This document shows positions 37,460 through 46,240 of a stretch of 64,000 nucleotides of DNA, one piece after another (position 1 is the first letter of the stretch; each line of letters begins with the position of its first letter). A model generated the notes under the pieces. The model was not told the origin of the DNA. It saw nothing but the letters and a program-made list of their open reading frames with translations, and did no database searches. The position numbers were made by a program, and so were the translations under genes. Source of the stretch: Bradyrhizobium sp. Ash2021 (GTDB taxonomy: Bacteria; Pseudomonadota; Alphaproteobacteria; Rhizobiales; Xanthobacteraceae). The stretch spans positions 6,926,501-6,990,500 of the forward strand of contig NZ_CP100604.1 of NCBI RefSeq assembly GCF_031202265.1, read 5' to 3'.

Positions 37460-37696
37460 ATGTTGCCGCTGCGAACTTTACTGATCGTTCCGCTCGTCCT
37501 TGCCGCACCCGCGCTTGCGCAAGGGACAAAGCAAGGTACCACGAACCGCTCACAACATGTCACGACCGGCTCGCGCACGCCCGTAGCCACTCACCCCAGC
37601 AACAATCCGTTCCAAAATCCGATCGGCCAGGGTGTTCCTCCGGCTGTCTCCGCGAACCCCAACCTGAACAGTAACAGGACGAATGTCCCTCGGTGA
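37460..37696 (+). CDS. Small secreted Asn/Pro-rich protein
   Basis: A 78-residue protein: a Sec signal (MLPLRTLLIVPLVLAAPALA) and a polar, unstructured mature part rich in Asn, Thr and Pro (NPFQNPIGQGVPPAVSANPN). The ATG at 37460 is chosen because ggagg lies five bases ahead; the ATG at 37448 overlaps that site. Unknown function; it lies next to the RTX glycanase gene but on the other strand. Confidence 0.6.
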   Translation: MLPLRTLLIVPLVLAAPALAQGTKQGTTNRSQHVTTGSRTPVATHPSNNPFQNPIGQGVPPAVSANPNLNSNRTNVPR

Positions 37697-37795
37697 GCGA
37701 GCGATCATTTCGTTCATTTGAATTGCCGGCGGCGATCGGACGGCGCCGGCTTGCTTCTACCGGTCCGGACCGCTCGGTGCCGCGGCATCCGAGCG

Positions 37796-40700
37796 CTACT
37801 GGTGAAGCATGAAATTGTGGAACTCCGCGAAGTGGACATCTGCCGGCGTCGCGGTGTTAGTTAGTTCCAGATGATAGCTGCCAGCATCGAGCGCTGATCG
37901 GAGGCTATCCGCCATCGACATCCATTTGGTCCCTGCGTCATTGACGGTTTCGATGGCGAGGCTATCCGGGCCTCCAAAGGCGTCGGCATGGCCAAAGACA
38001 AAGCCATCCCCTCCCAAACCCGCGAGCGCAACGGGTTGCGCGGCCGGTGCCGGTTGCTGCGCCGCGACGGGCGCAAAATCGAATCTCTCCTTGGGCGGAT
38101 CAATCACCAGCGTGCCGCCGCTTCCATCGTTGGACAGATTAAACGTCGAGTGGGTGTAGTCTCCGAGAAGCGAAAGGTGCGCCGCATGATTTTGGGCATC
38201 GACCACGGTCAACACGCCGCCGGACGTGTTCCCGGAAAAGGAAGCCGACGTTCCCGTTGCGTAAGTGATATCCTTCAGATCGATGTGGCTGGAGTTGGAC
38301 GCGGTACCGTCCCCGGTCAGACCGATCAACGTTCCAGTGAACTGGGAAGCGTGGTCGAGCACTAGATTGCCGGTCGAGGCGTTGAAGGTGATTGATCCGG
38401 AAACGGCACCGGTCGACTCGAGGGTTGCGCCAGCCTCGATGGTAGCCGCTTGCGTCATGTTGCTTAGGTTCAACACGATTTTTCCGGAGATATCGAGGAC
38501 GGTGGACGAAGTATTGATCACGCCGTCGCCATTGAGGTCCTGGTAGAAAACAGCCTCGATCGATTTAAGTGACGTGTCTGTTCCCGACACGTTGTTCAGA
38601 ATTTTGGATATGAAATTGCCGTTGCTGTCTGTGGCCCACACCGCGTAATTGCCGGTGGCCGGATCCTTCCAGGCCACATCGTAGCCGCTCGACGTTGCCT
38701 CTGCGCCCACTGGCGCCCATGTGCCAAACTGCCCCGAGACGACCGCGGCGCCGCCATACTTTAACGTGGGTCCATTGCTGCCAGCAGTCGGATCGAGCAA
38801 GTAATTGCTGCCGGCCCGAACCAGTATAGTCGAGCCAGATATCTCAATTGTCGTGGTCAGAGGCGCGGGAAGGCCGATCACGCCATCGCCATTGAGATCC
38901 TGGTGGAAAACGGTCTCGATCGATTCAAGCGTCGAGTCCGTTCCGGATACGTTGTTCAGAATCTTGGATATGAAGTTGCCGTTGCTATCGGTGCTCCACA
39001 CCGCGTACTTGCCGGTGGCCGGATCCTTCCAGGCCAGATCGTAACCGCCTGACGTCGCCTCTGCACCCACCGGCGCCCATGTGCCAAACTGCCCTGCCAC
39101 AACGCTCGCGCCGCCACTTTTCAGCAAGACGGCGGCACCGGCTTTCGACAGATAAAAGTTGTTTCCAGCCTCAGTAAGCGTCGTGGTGCCAGCCGCCTCG
39201 ATTACCGTGCCGACAACCGCGTCCAGGACACCGGAGAGCTGGCTTGAATTGCCGGCTGCGTCTGTTGCGGTCGCAGTAAGATTATGCGGACCTCCGGTCA
39301 GCGCTCCGGTATAGATACTCCAGGCTCCGCTGGACGCCGCCAAGCCCGTGCCCAGCAAGGTCGTCCCTTCATATAATTTAACGGTGCTTCCCACCTCCGC
39401 CGTACCGGAAACAATCATTGCATTCGCAGAGACGAGCGTATCGGAGATAAGGCTAGGTGCATTGGGCGCGACAGTATCTACGGTGACATTCAATGCCGCC
39501 GAGGCCGCACTCACGTTACCTGCGGCATCCACAGCTTTGCCGGTGAACGTGTGGCTACCGTTGACCAGCGCTCCCGTTGCAAACGACCAGACGCCACTGC
39601 CATTGACGGTCGTCGTGCCGATCTGGGTAGCACCGTCAAGCACCTGTACCATGCTCCCCGCCAATGCGGTTCCGGTTAGGGTCACATTATTGACGTTGGT
39701 GATGCCATCGCCGACGACATTGCTGTCGGGAGAGAACGACGCCACTGTGGGCGCGGCCGGGGCGACGGTGTCGACAGTGACGTCGAGCTCGGCTGAGGGC
39801 GCGCTCAGATTGCCGCCACCATCCGCCGCGACCGCCTTAAACGCGTGGCTGCCATCGACCAGCGTTGCGGTAGCAAAGCTCCAGGTACCATTGTTGTCGG
39901 CGCTCGCTGTGCCGATCTGACTTGCTCCGTCGAATACAATGACGGTGACGCCTGCCTGCGCATAGCCGGTCAGGGTAAGATGATTTGCATTGGTGAGGCC
40001 CGCCCCGGTCGATCCGCTGCCAGCGCCGAACGAAATTGTTGGCGCGGAGAGGGCTGTCATAGTCATCGACGCGCCCGTCGCGGAGACGAACGAATAGTCC
40101 GAAGCCGTCAGCTGGGTCGTGCCCACAATATGCAGGGTATCCGCTCCTCCCGCGTAGTGAATGGTCCATACGTCGTTCACATTGGTCAGGTAGGCGCCGG
40201 CGTCGTAACCCTTCAGTATCAGCTTGTCATGCTCGGAACTCGTGCTTGTCGGAACGTGGAAGTCGGCGATCGTAACGTTACCGCTGCCCGTGCTGTAGAT
40301 GAACGTGTCGTTGCCCGCGCCTCCGTAAATCCAGTCATTGCCGCCGCCGCCATTGAGGATGTCGGCACCGCTCGAGCCCACGATGCGGTTGGCCAGCTGG
40401 TTGCCGGTGCCGGTGAGCCCGCCCATCATCAAGGTCAGGTTTTCGACGTTGGCGGGCAGGGTATAGGAGGTCCAGGCCTCGACACTATCTATGCCGCCGC
40501 CGGGATTCTCGACTATTTTCTGGTTCGCATTGTTGATGACGTAGGTATCGTCGCCGGTCCATCCGACCAGCGTGTCATCGGTATTCACGGCGGTGATCTT
40601 GTCGTTGGCCGACGTGCCGTAGACCGTGTGGCTGCTCGCGCTTCCGTTGATCCAGGATGTGATCGTGCCGCCGACCGGAAGAGATCCAGGCAGCTGGAAA

Positions 40701-43048
40701 TCATCACTGGTAAAGGCCGAGATCGTGGTGTTGCGAAAGACCAGCGTATCCTGATTTGTCAGCGCCAGATAGACGTCGTTCCCAACCTGCGTCATGGCCG
40801 CGCTGACGTCGCTGAACGAAGTGAAGGCAAAGCCGTTGAGCTGAACGACGTCGTGCCCCGCCCCCGAACCCGGCGTGAAATCGGTGATGATGTCCGAACC
40901 GTCGCCGGCATTGATGACAAAGGTATCCGCGCCACCGCCGCCGGTCAGGATGTCGTTGCCGAGCCCGCCGGTGATGACGTTCGCGGCATCATTGCCGATG
41001 ATGATGTTGGACTGCGAGTTGCCGGTGGCGTTGATGGCGGCCGAGCCCGTGAGCGTCAGGTTCTCGACATAGTCGGGAAGCTTGTAGGTGACGGACGACT
41101 TTACCGTGTCGACGCCGCCGCCATAGCCTTCGACGACCTTGGCGTTCGAATCGGAGACGATATAGGTGTCGTCGCCGCCGCCGCCGGTCATGGTGTCGGC
41201 GCCTCCTGCTCCGTCGATCAGATCGTTGCCCGATGTGCCGGTCAGCGTGTCGGCACTCGCGGTCCCGGTGATCGTGCTGGTCGGAGTTCCGCTGGTGAGC
41301 AGCGTATAATTCGCGAGCGTGTATTCCGGCAATTGATACGCGGTGATCGAATCGATGCTCACCGTCGCCGTCGCGTCGGGCGCGGCATTGCCGGCCCAGC
41401 TCCCGCCCATGGCAAGGTTGGCGATCATGTACATCGCCGTGTTCATATCGGAGGGGGTGGCCACCTGCCCCACTTCGGCGCCATCCACCAAAAAGGTCAG
41501 CGTGTACGGTGTCCATTCCACCGCGAACGTATGCTGGCCCGCGGTCAGGTTGGCGGTATTCGACCAATATCCCTGGTCAGGTGTGGTCGAGGATCGGAAG
41601 CCCCAATGCGACTGGTCGGGATGCGTGCCGAGCGCTTCGAGCACGTCGAGTTCGGTCGAGAGACCGTGCGGGTTGGTGGGCAACATCCAGAAGGCAGGCC
41701 ACGCGCCGGGCGTGCCGGACAGCGTGGCCGTCATCTGAAAATGCCCGTAGGTCTGAGCGAAGCTGTTCTGGGTCGAGATCATGCCCGACGAGAACTGGTG
41801 GCCACCGGCATAGGCCGCGTCGCTCGCAGGCAGCGGCTGCGCGGTAATGACGAGATGGCCGTTCTGGATCGAGAACGGATTGAGGCCGAGCGGCGCCGAA
41901 GCTTGGGTTCCCGGCAATCCCGAAAAGCTCGGGTCGACGTAGATCTGCTGCTCGCCCGCCAGCGAGTAACTCGCCGCACCGCTCCAGGCATAGCTTGTGC
42001 GCCATGTCAGATGCGGGTCCTGGCCCGCGGAGAGCGCGTTGAAATCGTCGTTGAAGGTCTGCACCAGCCCGGTGGGCTGCGTGACGATATTGACGTTGGC
42101 CGCGGTGAAGTTCTCGACTTTGGTGTTGTTGAGCCTGAGGGTTTCGCCGCTGATTAGCGTAAGGACGGTGTCGGTCCCGACCTGCTTCATGGCGGCGGTG
42201 ACGTCGGACAGCGTCCGGAAACCGGTGCCGTTGAGTTGCAGGATGTCGCCGCCGGCGCCGGTCGTGAAGTCGGTAATGATATCGTTGCCGTTGCCCACGG
42301 CGATGACAAAGGTGTCGATGCCGCCGCCGCCGTGGAGCACGTCATTGCCCTTGCCGCCGTCGATGACGTTGTTGCCGGCATTTCCGATGATGATGTTGTC
42401 GAGATCGTTGCCGGTCGCAGGCGATGCGTAGCTGCCGCCCAGGATCAGGTTTTCGACGTTCGGCGCGTTGACGAGGCTGTAGCCGTCGATCATCCCATCG
42501 TTGATGGTATCGATACCCTGGCCGCCCTGCTCGACGACCTTGGTGTTGTGGTCGTACATGAAGTAGGTATCGTCTCCCGCGCCCCCGATCAGGGTGACCC
42601 CGGTTCCGAGCGCCTGCAGGGAGTCATTCATCGCACTTCCGGTCAGCGTGCCGCCGGCCTGGACCGTTAGCGCCGCCGTGTTCGGCGAGGCGCTGCCCTG
42701 AAGCGGATTGTCGAGGACGACATTGGACGCGACGAGAGAGGAGAGCGCGATGTTCTGCAACGTCAGCGTTTCAGTACTCGACAGGGTGACGACCGTATCG
42801 GAGCCCACCTGCGTGGCGGCTGCAACGAACTTTGCGAAGTTCGCAAACCCGTAATTCTGGACGCGCAGGACGTCACCGCCGACGCCGGCCTGGAAGTCGC
42901 TGATGGTGTCCGAGCCGTAGCCCTTCGAAATCGCGAAAATGTCACTGCCGGCTCCTCCGGTGAGAAGGTCATTTCCGGTGCCGCCGAAGAGAATGTCGGA
43001 TCCAGAAGTTCCGACGATGACGCTCGCGTAGGTTGGGTTTGTTGTCAT
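37796..43048 (-). CDS. RTX-type secreted GH16 glycanase with Ig-like and Trp-rich repeats
   Basis: About 1750 residues. RTX calcium-binding nonapeptides (GGTGNDLLTGGAGSD, GGKGNDVLHGGGG and later GGLGNDILTGGGGAD, GGGGNDWIYGGAGND) recur in blocks near residues 10-30, 215-250, 605-715 and 890-915. A GH16 domain lies at about 350-600, with the catalytic ELDVLEALG near 467. Then come three Ig-like repeats (about 1000-1320) and two repeats resembling W_rich_C (GYDLAWKDPATGKYAVW, FHQDLNGDGVIG). No N-terminal signal is present, so type I secretion through a C-terminal signal is expected, but no exporter of that kind is next to it. It probably cleaves an exopolysaccharide, like ExsH or PlyA. The start is the ATG at 43048 with aaaggag 13 bases upstream. 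Confidence 0.88.
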   Translation of the reverse strand: MTTNPTYASVIVGTSGSDILFGGTGNDLLTGGAGSDIFAISKGYGSDTISDFQAGVGGDVLRVQNYGFANFAKFVAAATQVGSDTVVTLSSTETLTLQNIALSSLVASNVVLDNPLQGSASPNTAALTVQAGGTLTGSAMNDSLQALGTGVTLIGGAGDDTYFMYDHNTKVVEQGGQGIDTINDGMIDGYSLVNAPNVENLILGGSYASPATGNDLDNIIIGNAGNNVIDGGKGNDVLHGGGGIDTFVIAVGNGNDIITDFTTGAGGDILQLNGTGFRTLSDVTAAMKQVGTDTVLTLISGETLRLNNTKVENFTAANVNIVTQPTGLVQTFNDDFNALSAGQDPHLTWRTSYAWSGAASYSLAGEQQIYVDPSFSGLPGTQASAPLGLNPFSIQNGHLVITAQPLPASDAAYAGGHQFSSGMISTQNSFAQTYGHFQMTATLSGTPGAWPAFWMLPTNPHGLSTELDVLEALGTHPDQSHWGFRSSTTPDQGYWSNTANLTAGQHTFAVEWTPYTLTFLVDGAEVGQVATPSDMNTAMYMIANLAMGGSWAGNAAPDATATVSIDSITAYQLPEYTLANYTLLTSGTPTSTITGTASADTLTGTSGNDLIDGAGGADTMTGGGGDDTYIVSDSNAKVVEGYGGGVDTVKSSVTYKLPDYVENLTLTGSAAINATGNSQSNIIIGNDAANVITGGLGNDILTGGGGADTFVINAGDGSDIITDFTPGSGAGHDVVQLNGFAFTSFSDVSAAMTQVGNDVYLALTNQDTLVFRNTTISAFTSDDFQLPGSLPVGGTITSWINGSASSHTVYGTSANDKITAVNTDDTLVGWTGDDTYVINNANQKIVENPGGGIDSVEAWTSYTLPANVENLTLMMGGLTGTGNQLANRIVGSSGADILNGGGGNDWIYGGAGNDTFIYSTGSGNVTIADFHVPTSTSSEHDKLILKGYDAGAYLTNVNDVWTIHYAGGADTLHIVGTTQLTASDYSFVSATGASMTMTALSAPTISFGAGSGSTGAGLTNANHLTLTGYAQAGVTVIVFDGASQIGTASADNNGTWSFATATLVDGSHAFKAVAADGGGNLSAPSAELDVTVDTVAPAAPTVASFSPDSNVVGDGITNVNNVTLTGTALAGSMVQVLDGATQIGTTTVNGSGVWSFATGALVNGSHTFTGKAVDAAGNVSAASAALNVTVDTVAPNAPSLISDTLVSANAMIVSGTAEVGSTVKLYEGTTLLGTGLAASSGAWSIYTGALTGGPHNLTATATDAAGNSSQLSGVLDAVVGTVIEAAGTTTLTEAGNNFYLSKAGAAVLLKSGGASVVAGQFGTWAPVGAEATSGGYDLAWKDPATGKYAVWSTDSNGNFISKILNNVSGTDSTLESIETVFHQDLNGDGVIGLPAPLTTTIEISGSTILVRAGSNYLLDPTAGSNGPTLKYGGAAVVSGQFGTWAPVGAEATSSGYDVAWKDPATGNYAVWATDSNGNFISKILNNVSGTDTSLKSIEAVFYQDLNGDGVINTSSTVLDISGKIVLNLSNMTQAATIEAGATLESTGAVSGSITFNASTGNLVLDHASQFTGTLIGLTGDGTASNSSHIDLKDITYATGTSASFSGNTSGGVLTVVDAQNHAAHLSLLGDYTHSTFNLSNDGSGGTLVIDPPKERFDFAPVAAQQPAPAAQPVALAGLGGDGFVFGHADAFGGPDSLAIETVNDAGTKWMSMADSLRSALDAGSYHLELTNTATPADVHFAEFHNFMLHQ

Positions 43049-43418
43049 GATGGATTGTGTGCTCCTTTGCGCCACAACCATCACAAAGGCGTTCAAGCCG
43101 GTTTATGAATTTCGGGAAAAATTGAAGCATGCGGAAGAAGGCGCGGTGCCTCGTTCAAGTTTCTTCCAAGTGCACGCGCTCACGCGCAATCCATTGCGGG
43201 CAAGTTCCTGGAGAGGAACAGCGTGTGCAACAACAGTTTAGACCAAATCAGAGCGTGAATCCCGATCGTTCGCGAAACGCCGGCTTCACGGTCGCGCCTT
43301 CAGCTCCAGACCTGATCCGTAGTACTACGGGCCCAGGAAACGACGGCGCGATCTCGACGCACGTCGTCGCGGAATTTTCGAATTCCTGGTTTGCGCTGAG
43401 TTGCCGCGCAAGGGAAGT
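43049..43418. other. Intergenic region between RTX glycanase and ABC exporter genes
   Basis: About 370 bases without a credible gene. It should hold the promoter of the RTX glycanase gene and the end of the transcript of the ABC exporter operon. I see no clear terminator hairpin. Confidence 0.4.
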
Positions 43419-45248
43419 TCAACGTCCGGTTCGGAGGGCTTCCACCCGAAGGTTCCGCGCAAAGGGGCTGCCGGAGTCCGCCCGCAGCTTCGCCGGAGAT
43501 CCCTGCGCGCAAACCCGGCCGGCCTCGAGGCACACCACGTGATCCGCGTCGAGCACGGATTCCAGGCGGTGGGTAATGAGCAGCAAGGTCCGGCCCTTGA
43601 ACTGCTGCTGGATTGCTCGCTTGACACTCTCCTCCAACGAGCGATCGAGCGCGCTCATGGCCTCGTCAAGGATCAGGAACTCAGGATTACGGACAATCGC
43701 GCGGGCAAGTCCAATACGCTGACGCTGTCCGCCCGAAAAGCGCATGCCGCGCTGCCCGATCCAGGTGTCGTACTTGTCGGGCAAGGCTTCAACGATGTCC
43801 GAAATACCCGCTACGCGCAACGCGTGCAAAATCTCCTCCTCCGAGGCGTCGTTCTTCGACATCCGCACATTGTCGATCACGGTGCCTTCAACAAGATCGA
43901 CGTCCTGGCCGGCAATCGCGAGCAGACCGAGCCAGTCGGTTCGGCGGAGATCTTCAAGGGGACGACCATCAACCCTGATGCTTCCCTCGGTCGCCGAATA
44001 AAGTCCAAGCAGAAGGTTCACGACCGTGGTCTTGCCCGCCCCGCTGGCGCCGACGAGCGCGGTGATCTTGCCTGCCGGAATGTCAAAGGAGACATCGTGA
44101 AGCGCGGAATCCGATTCTGCGTCGTAGCGGAAGGAGACATTGCGAAACGAGATGTTGCCGCTAAGCCCGCTGATCGCGACGTGTCCCGGCTTCGGGTATT
44201 CCTTGTCGTCCTTCGCCAGCATGAGGCGGATGGAACGCAGCTGTGGCTCGATTTGCGCCATATATAACAGGCTGGTCTCGAGCTCTCGCATGTGTGGCTG
44301 CAATCGATAGAGCAAGGCTACCGCTGTAAGGCTGGTCGCAAACCCGATTCCCCACATGTCGGCGGAAGCGATAACGAGGCAAAGCACCACCAGATATCCA
44401 ACTTCCGTAAGCGGAGACACCAGCGCGGAAAGGCGCGCAAGTCCAAGTGCGACCCGGCGCGCCTCCGCTGACGCACCCTCGAAGCGCTCCTGATGCACCT
44501 TCTCCTGGCCATACGCACGGATCGTACGCATGCCCTGAAGGGTCATCAGCATATGCTCTCCCAGTTTCTGATGGACCACCTTCACCCCGCCGCCGAGCTC
44601 CTGCATCGGCCTCGAAAGGCGACGCAGCCCGGCAGATACGACCAACGATGCAGCGATAGCCATAACCGTGATCTTCAGCGAGAGCGCAAAGAGAAATGAC
44701 ACGAAGAGAAAGATCGAACAGGAGCTGACGATGATGCGGGTAAGGCTGCTGTAGGCCCCCGCGATCAACCATGTCTCGGTCCCCAGGACCTCCATGAGGT
44801 AGGCCTCGTCATGGCGCTGAAAGAACGAATATGAGGTCGACAGATATTGCAGGTGAACGCGGTTGCGCGCGACCTCATTGATCTGCTCGCCAACGCGCGC
44901 GCTGATCAGCGTATTGGCGAAAGCCAGGGCGCCGCGCACAACGATCAGAAGAAGCACCACCAGAGCGGTCTCGGTCGAGCTGTGAAACCAGGTGGTCGCG
45001 TGCCGCAGCGCATCGCCCAGGACGCCGCTTGTCGACGTGGCGAGCTCGACCTGCCCCATGGCGAGATAGAAGAAAAGCAGCACGAGCGTGATGCCAACCG
45101 TTTCCGCCAGCGACGAGGCCAGGCCAAGGATGATCAGCAGAGGCGTTGCCCAACGCGGCAGCGGAGTCACCTTGAGGAGCCGCCACAGCTCGGCCAATGC
45201 CGCGCGTCGCGCGGCTCTCGGCCTGTTCATGTCGCCAGCGTCTAACAT
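43419..45248 (-). CDS. ABC exporter (fused membrane and ATPase domains)
   Basis: A 609-residue half-transporter of the MsbA/ABCB class. Residues about 40-330 hold six helices (for example WATPLLIILGLASSLAETVG). The ATPase has Walker A GASGAGKTTVV (about 403), signature RFSGGQRQRIGLARA (about 504) and Walker B EFLILDEAMSALD (about 525). As the last gene of the operon, it probably exports a lipid-linked glycan or its modified subunit. Two starts compete: ATG 45248, which overlaps the preceding stop (atgttag), and ATG 45230. An upstream extension of the frame is antisense to the GT2 gene. Confidence 0.88.
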   Translation of the reverse strand: MLDAGDMNRPRAARRAALAELWRLLKVTPLPRWATPLLIILGLASSLAETVGITLVLLFFYLAMGQVELATSTSGVLGDALRHATTWFHSSTETALVVLLLIVVRGALAFANTLISARVGEQINEVARNRVHLQYLSTSYSFFQRHDEAYLMEVLGTETWLIAGAYSSLTRIIVSSCSIFLFVSFLFALSLKITVMAIAASLVVSAGLRRLSRPMQELGGGVKVVHQKLGEHMLMTLQGMRTIRAYGQEKVHQERFEGASAEARRVALGLARLSALVSPLTEVGYLVVLCLVIASADMWGIGFATSLTAVALLYRLQPHMRELETSLLYMAQIEPQLRSIRLMLAKDDKEYPKPGHVAISGLSGNISFRNVSFRYDAESDSALHDVSFDIPAGKITALVGASGAGKTTVVNLLLGLYSATEGSIRVDGRPLEDLRRTDWLGLLAIAGQDVDLVEGTVIDNVRMSKNDASEEEILHALRVAGISDIVEALPDKYDTWIGQRGMRFSGGQRQRIGLARAIVRNPEFLILDEAMSALDRSLEESVKRAIQQQFKGRTLLLITHRLESVLDADHVVCLEAGRVCAQGSPAKLRADSGSPFARNLRVEALRTGR

Positions 45249-46240
45249 CGAGATTGATTGGGGTCGCCGATCAGAAACGACGGCGGCGGCCGTCGGAGCT
45301 CTCTGTGCCGCAGACCGCGGGACATCCACCACGCCGCAGAGGCAATATCCCGCGGCAGACCGAGCGCGACGACCTTGACGGCCAACAAGGGGTTCCGCCG
45401 GCCTAACAGCGCGAGGACCGATGCAAAGTACCCCAATCGGCCGCCGATCAGCGCTCTTCGAAGCAGCCATCGGGCGTAGTTGCTGATTCCCCGATCCAGC
45501 AGGGCAACGCGATCGGGATGGCGAGCCGCCATCTCGTCCGCAACCAGCATCCAGGAGCGGAACATCCGAGTCATGTCGCTGGACATATTGTTCGGCAGGT
45601 AACGGTAGCCGATCTCATATTCAGGAACCACCGCGAAGTGATACGCTTCCGCAACCCGGCAATAGAACAGCAGATCTTCGCACCCCTGCGCACCCGACGC
45701 CCGGAGGCCGCTCTCGAACCCATTTGCAGCAACCAGGGCTTCTCGGCGGACCATTGCCGAACTTCCGTTGCCGATGAAATTGCCTTCGAACAGATAGTCC
45801 AGCACCTCGCCCGCATGGTAGACCGGATCGGATTTGACGTTCACGCGGCTCTTCGCATCAATCCAGGCGTACCAACTGTAGACGAGGCCCGTCCGCTCTC
45901 CTCCATCAATCATCACCTGGAGCTGTCGCTCGATCTTGGACGGCGCCCACAGATCATCGGCGTCGATGAACGCAATGAATTCCGCACGAGCTGCCTGCCA
46001 TCCGACGTTGCGAGCCGCCGCCACGCCTGCGTTGCCCTGCCTCATGATCTTGATACGGGGATCCTGGTCCGCATGCCGCTCGGCGACGGCGAGCGTGTCA
46101 TCGGTCGAGCCGTCGTCCACCACGATGATTTCGAGCCGTTCGTGCGACTGGGATCGGACGCTGCGAAGCGTTTCGTCGATCGTCGCGCCGGCGTTGAAGG
46201 CCGGAATGACTACACTGACCAGGTGCGTACCGGTACTCAT
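45242..46240 (-). CDS. GT2 glycosyltransferase
   Basis: A 332-residue family-2 transferase. The GT-A core begins VSVVIPAFNAGATIDETLRS, with the nucleotide-binding VVDDGSTDDT and the metal-binding IDADD (about residue 94). Its C-terminal part holds a basic helix-rich region. It adds a sugar of unknown identity to the growing glycan. It overlaps the trifunctional gene by four bases (ATGA) and the ABC exporter start by seven, showing translational coupling. Confidence 0.9.
   Translation of the reverse strand: MSTGTHLVSVVIPAFNAGATIDETLRSVRSQSHERLEIIVVDDGSTDDTLAVAERHADQDPRIKIMRQGNAGVAAARNVGWQAARAEFIAFIDADDLWAPSKIERQLQVMIDGGERTGLVYSWYAWIDAKSRVNVKSDPVYHAGEVLDYLFEGNFIGNGSSAMVRREALVAANGFESGLRASGAQGCEDLLFYCRVAEAYHFAVVPEYEIGYRYLPNNMSSDMTRMFRSWMLVADEMAARHPDRVALLDRGISNYARWLLRRALIGGRLGYFASVLALLGRRNPLLAVKVVALGLPRDIASAAWWMSRGLRHRELRRPPPSFLIGDPNQSRC

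Noticed and set aside
39845..42157. Long plus-strand frame of 770 codons over the RTX gene
   Set aside because: An antisense shadow of the repetitive, GC-rich RTX gene; the RTX, GH16 and Ig-like domains are on the minus strand.
37796..43048. RTX repeats as a possible CRISPR or DNA-level repeat array
   Set aside because: The repeats are coding nonapeptides with varied codons and no uniform spacers.
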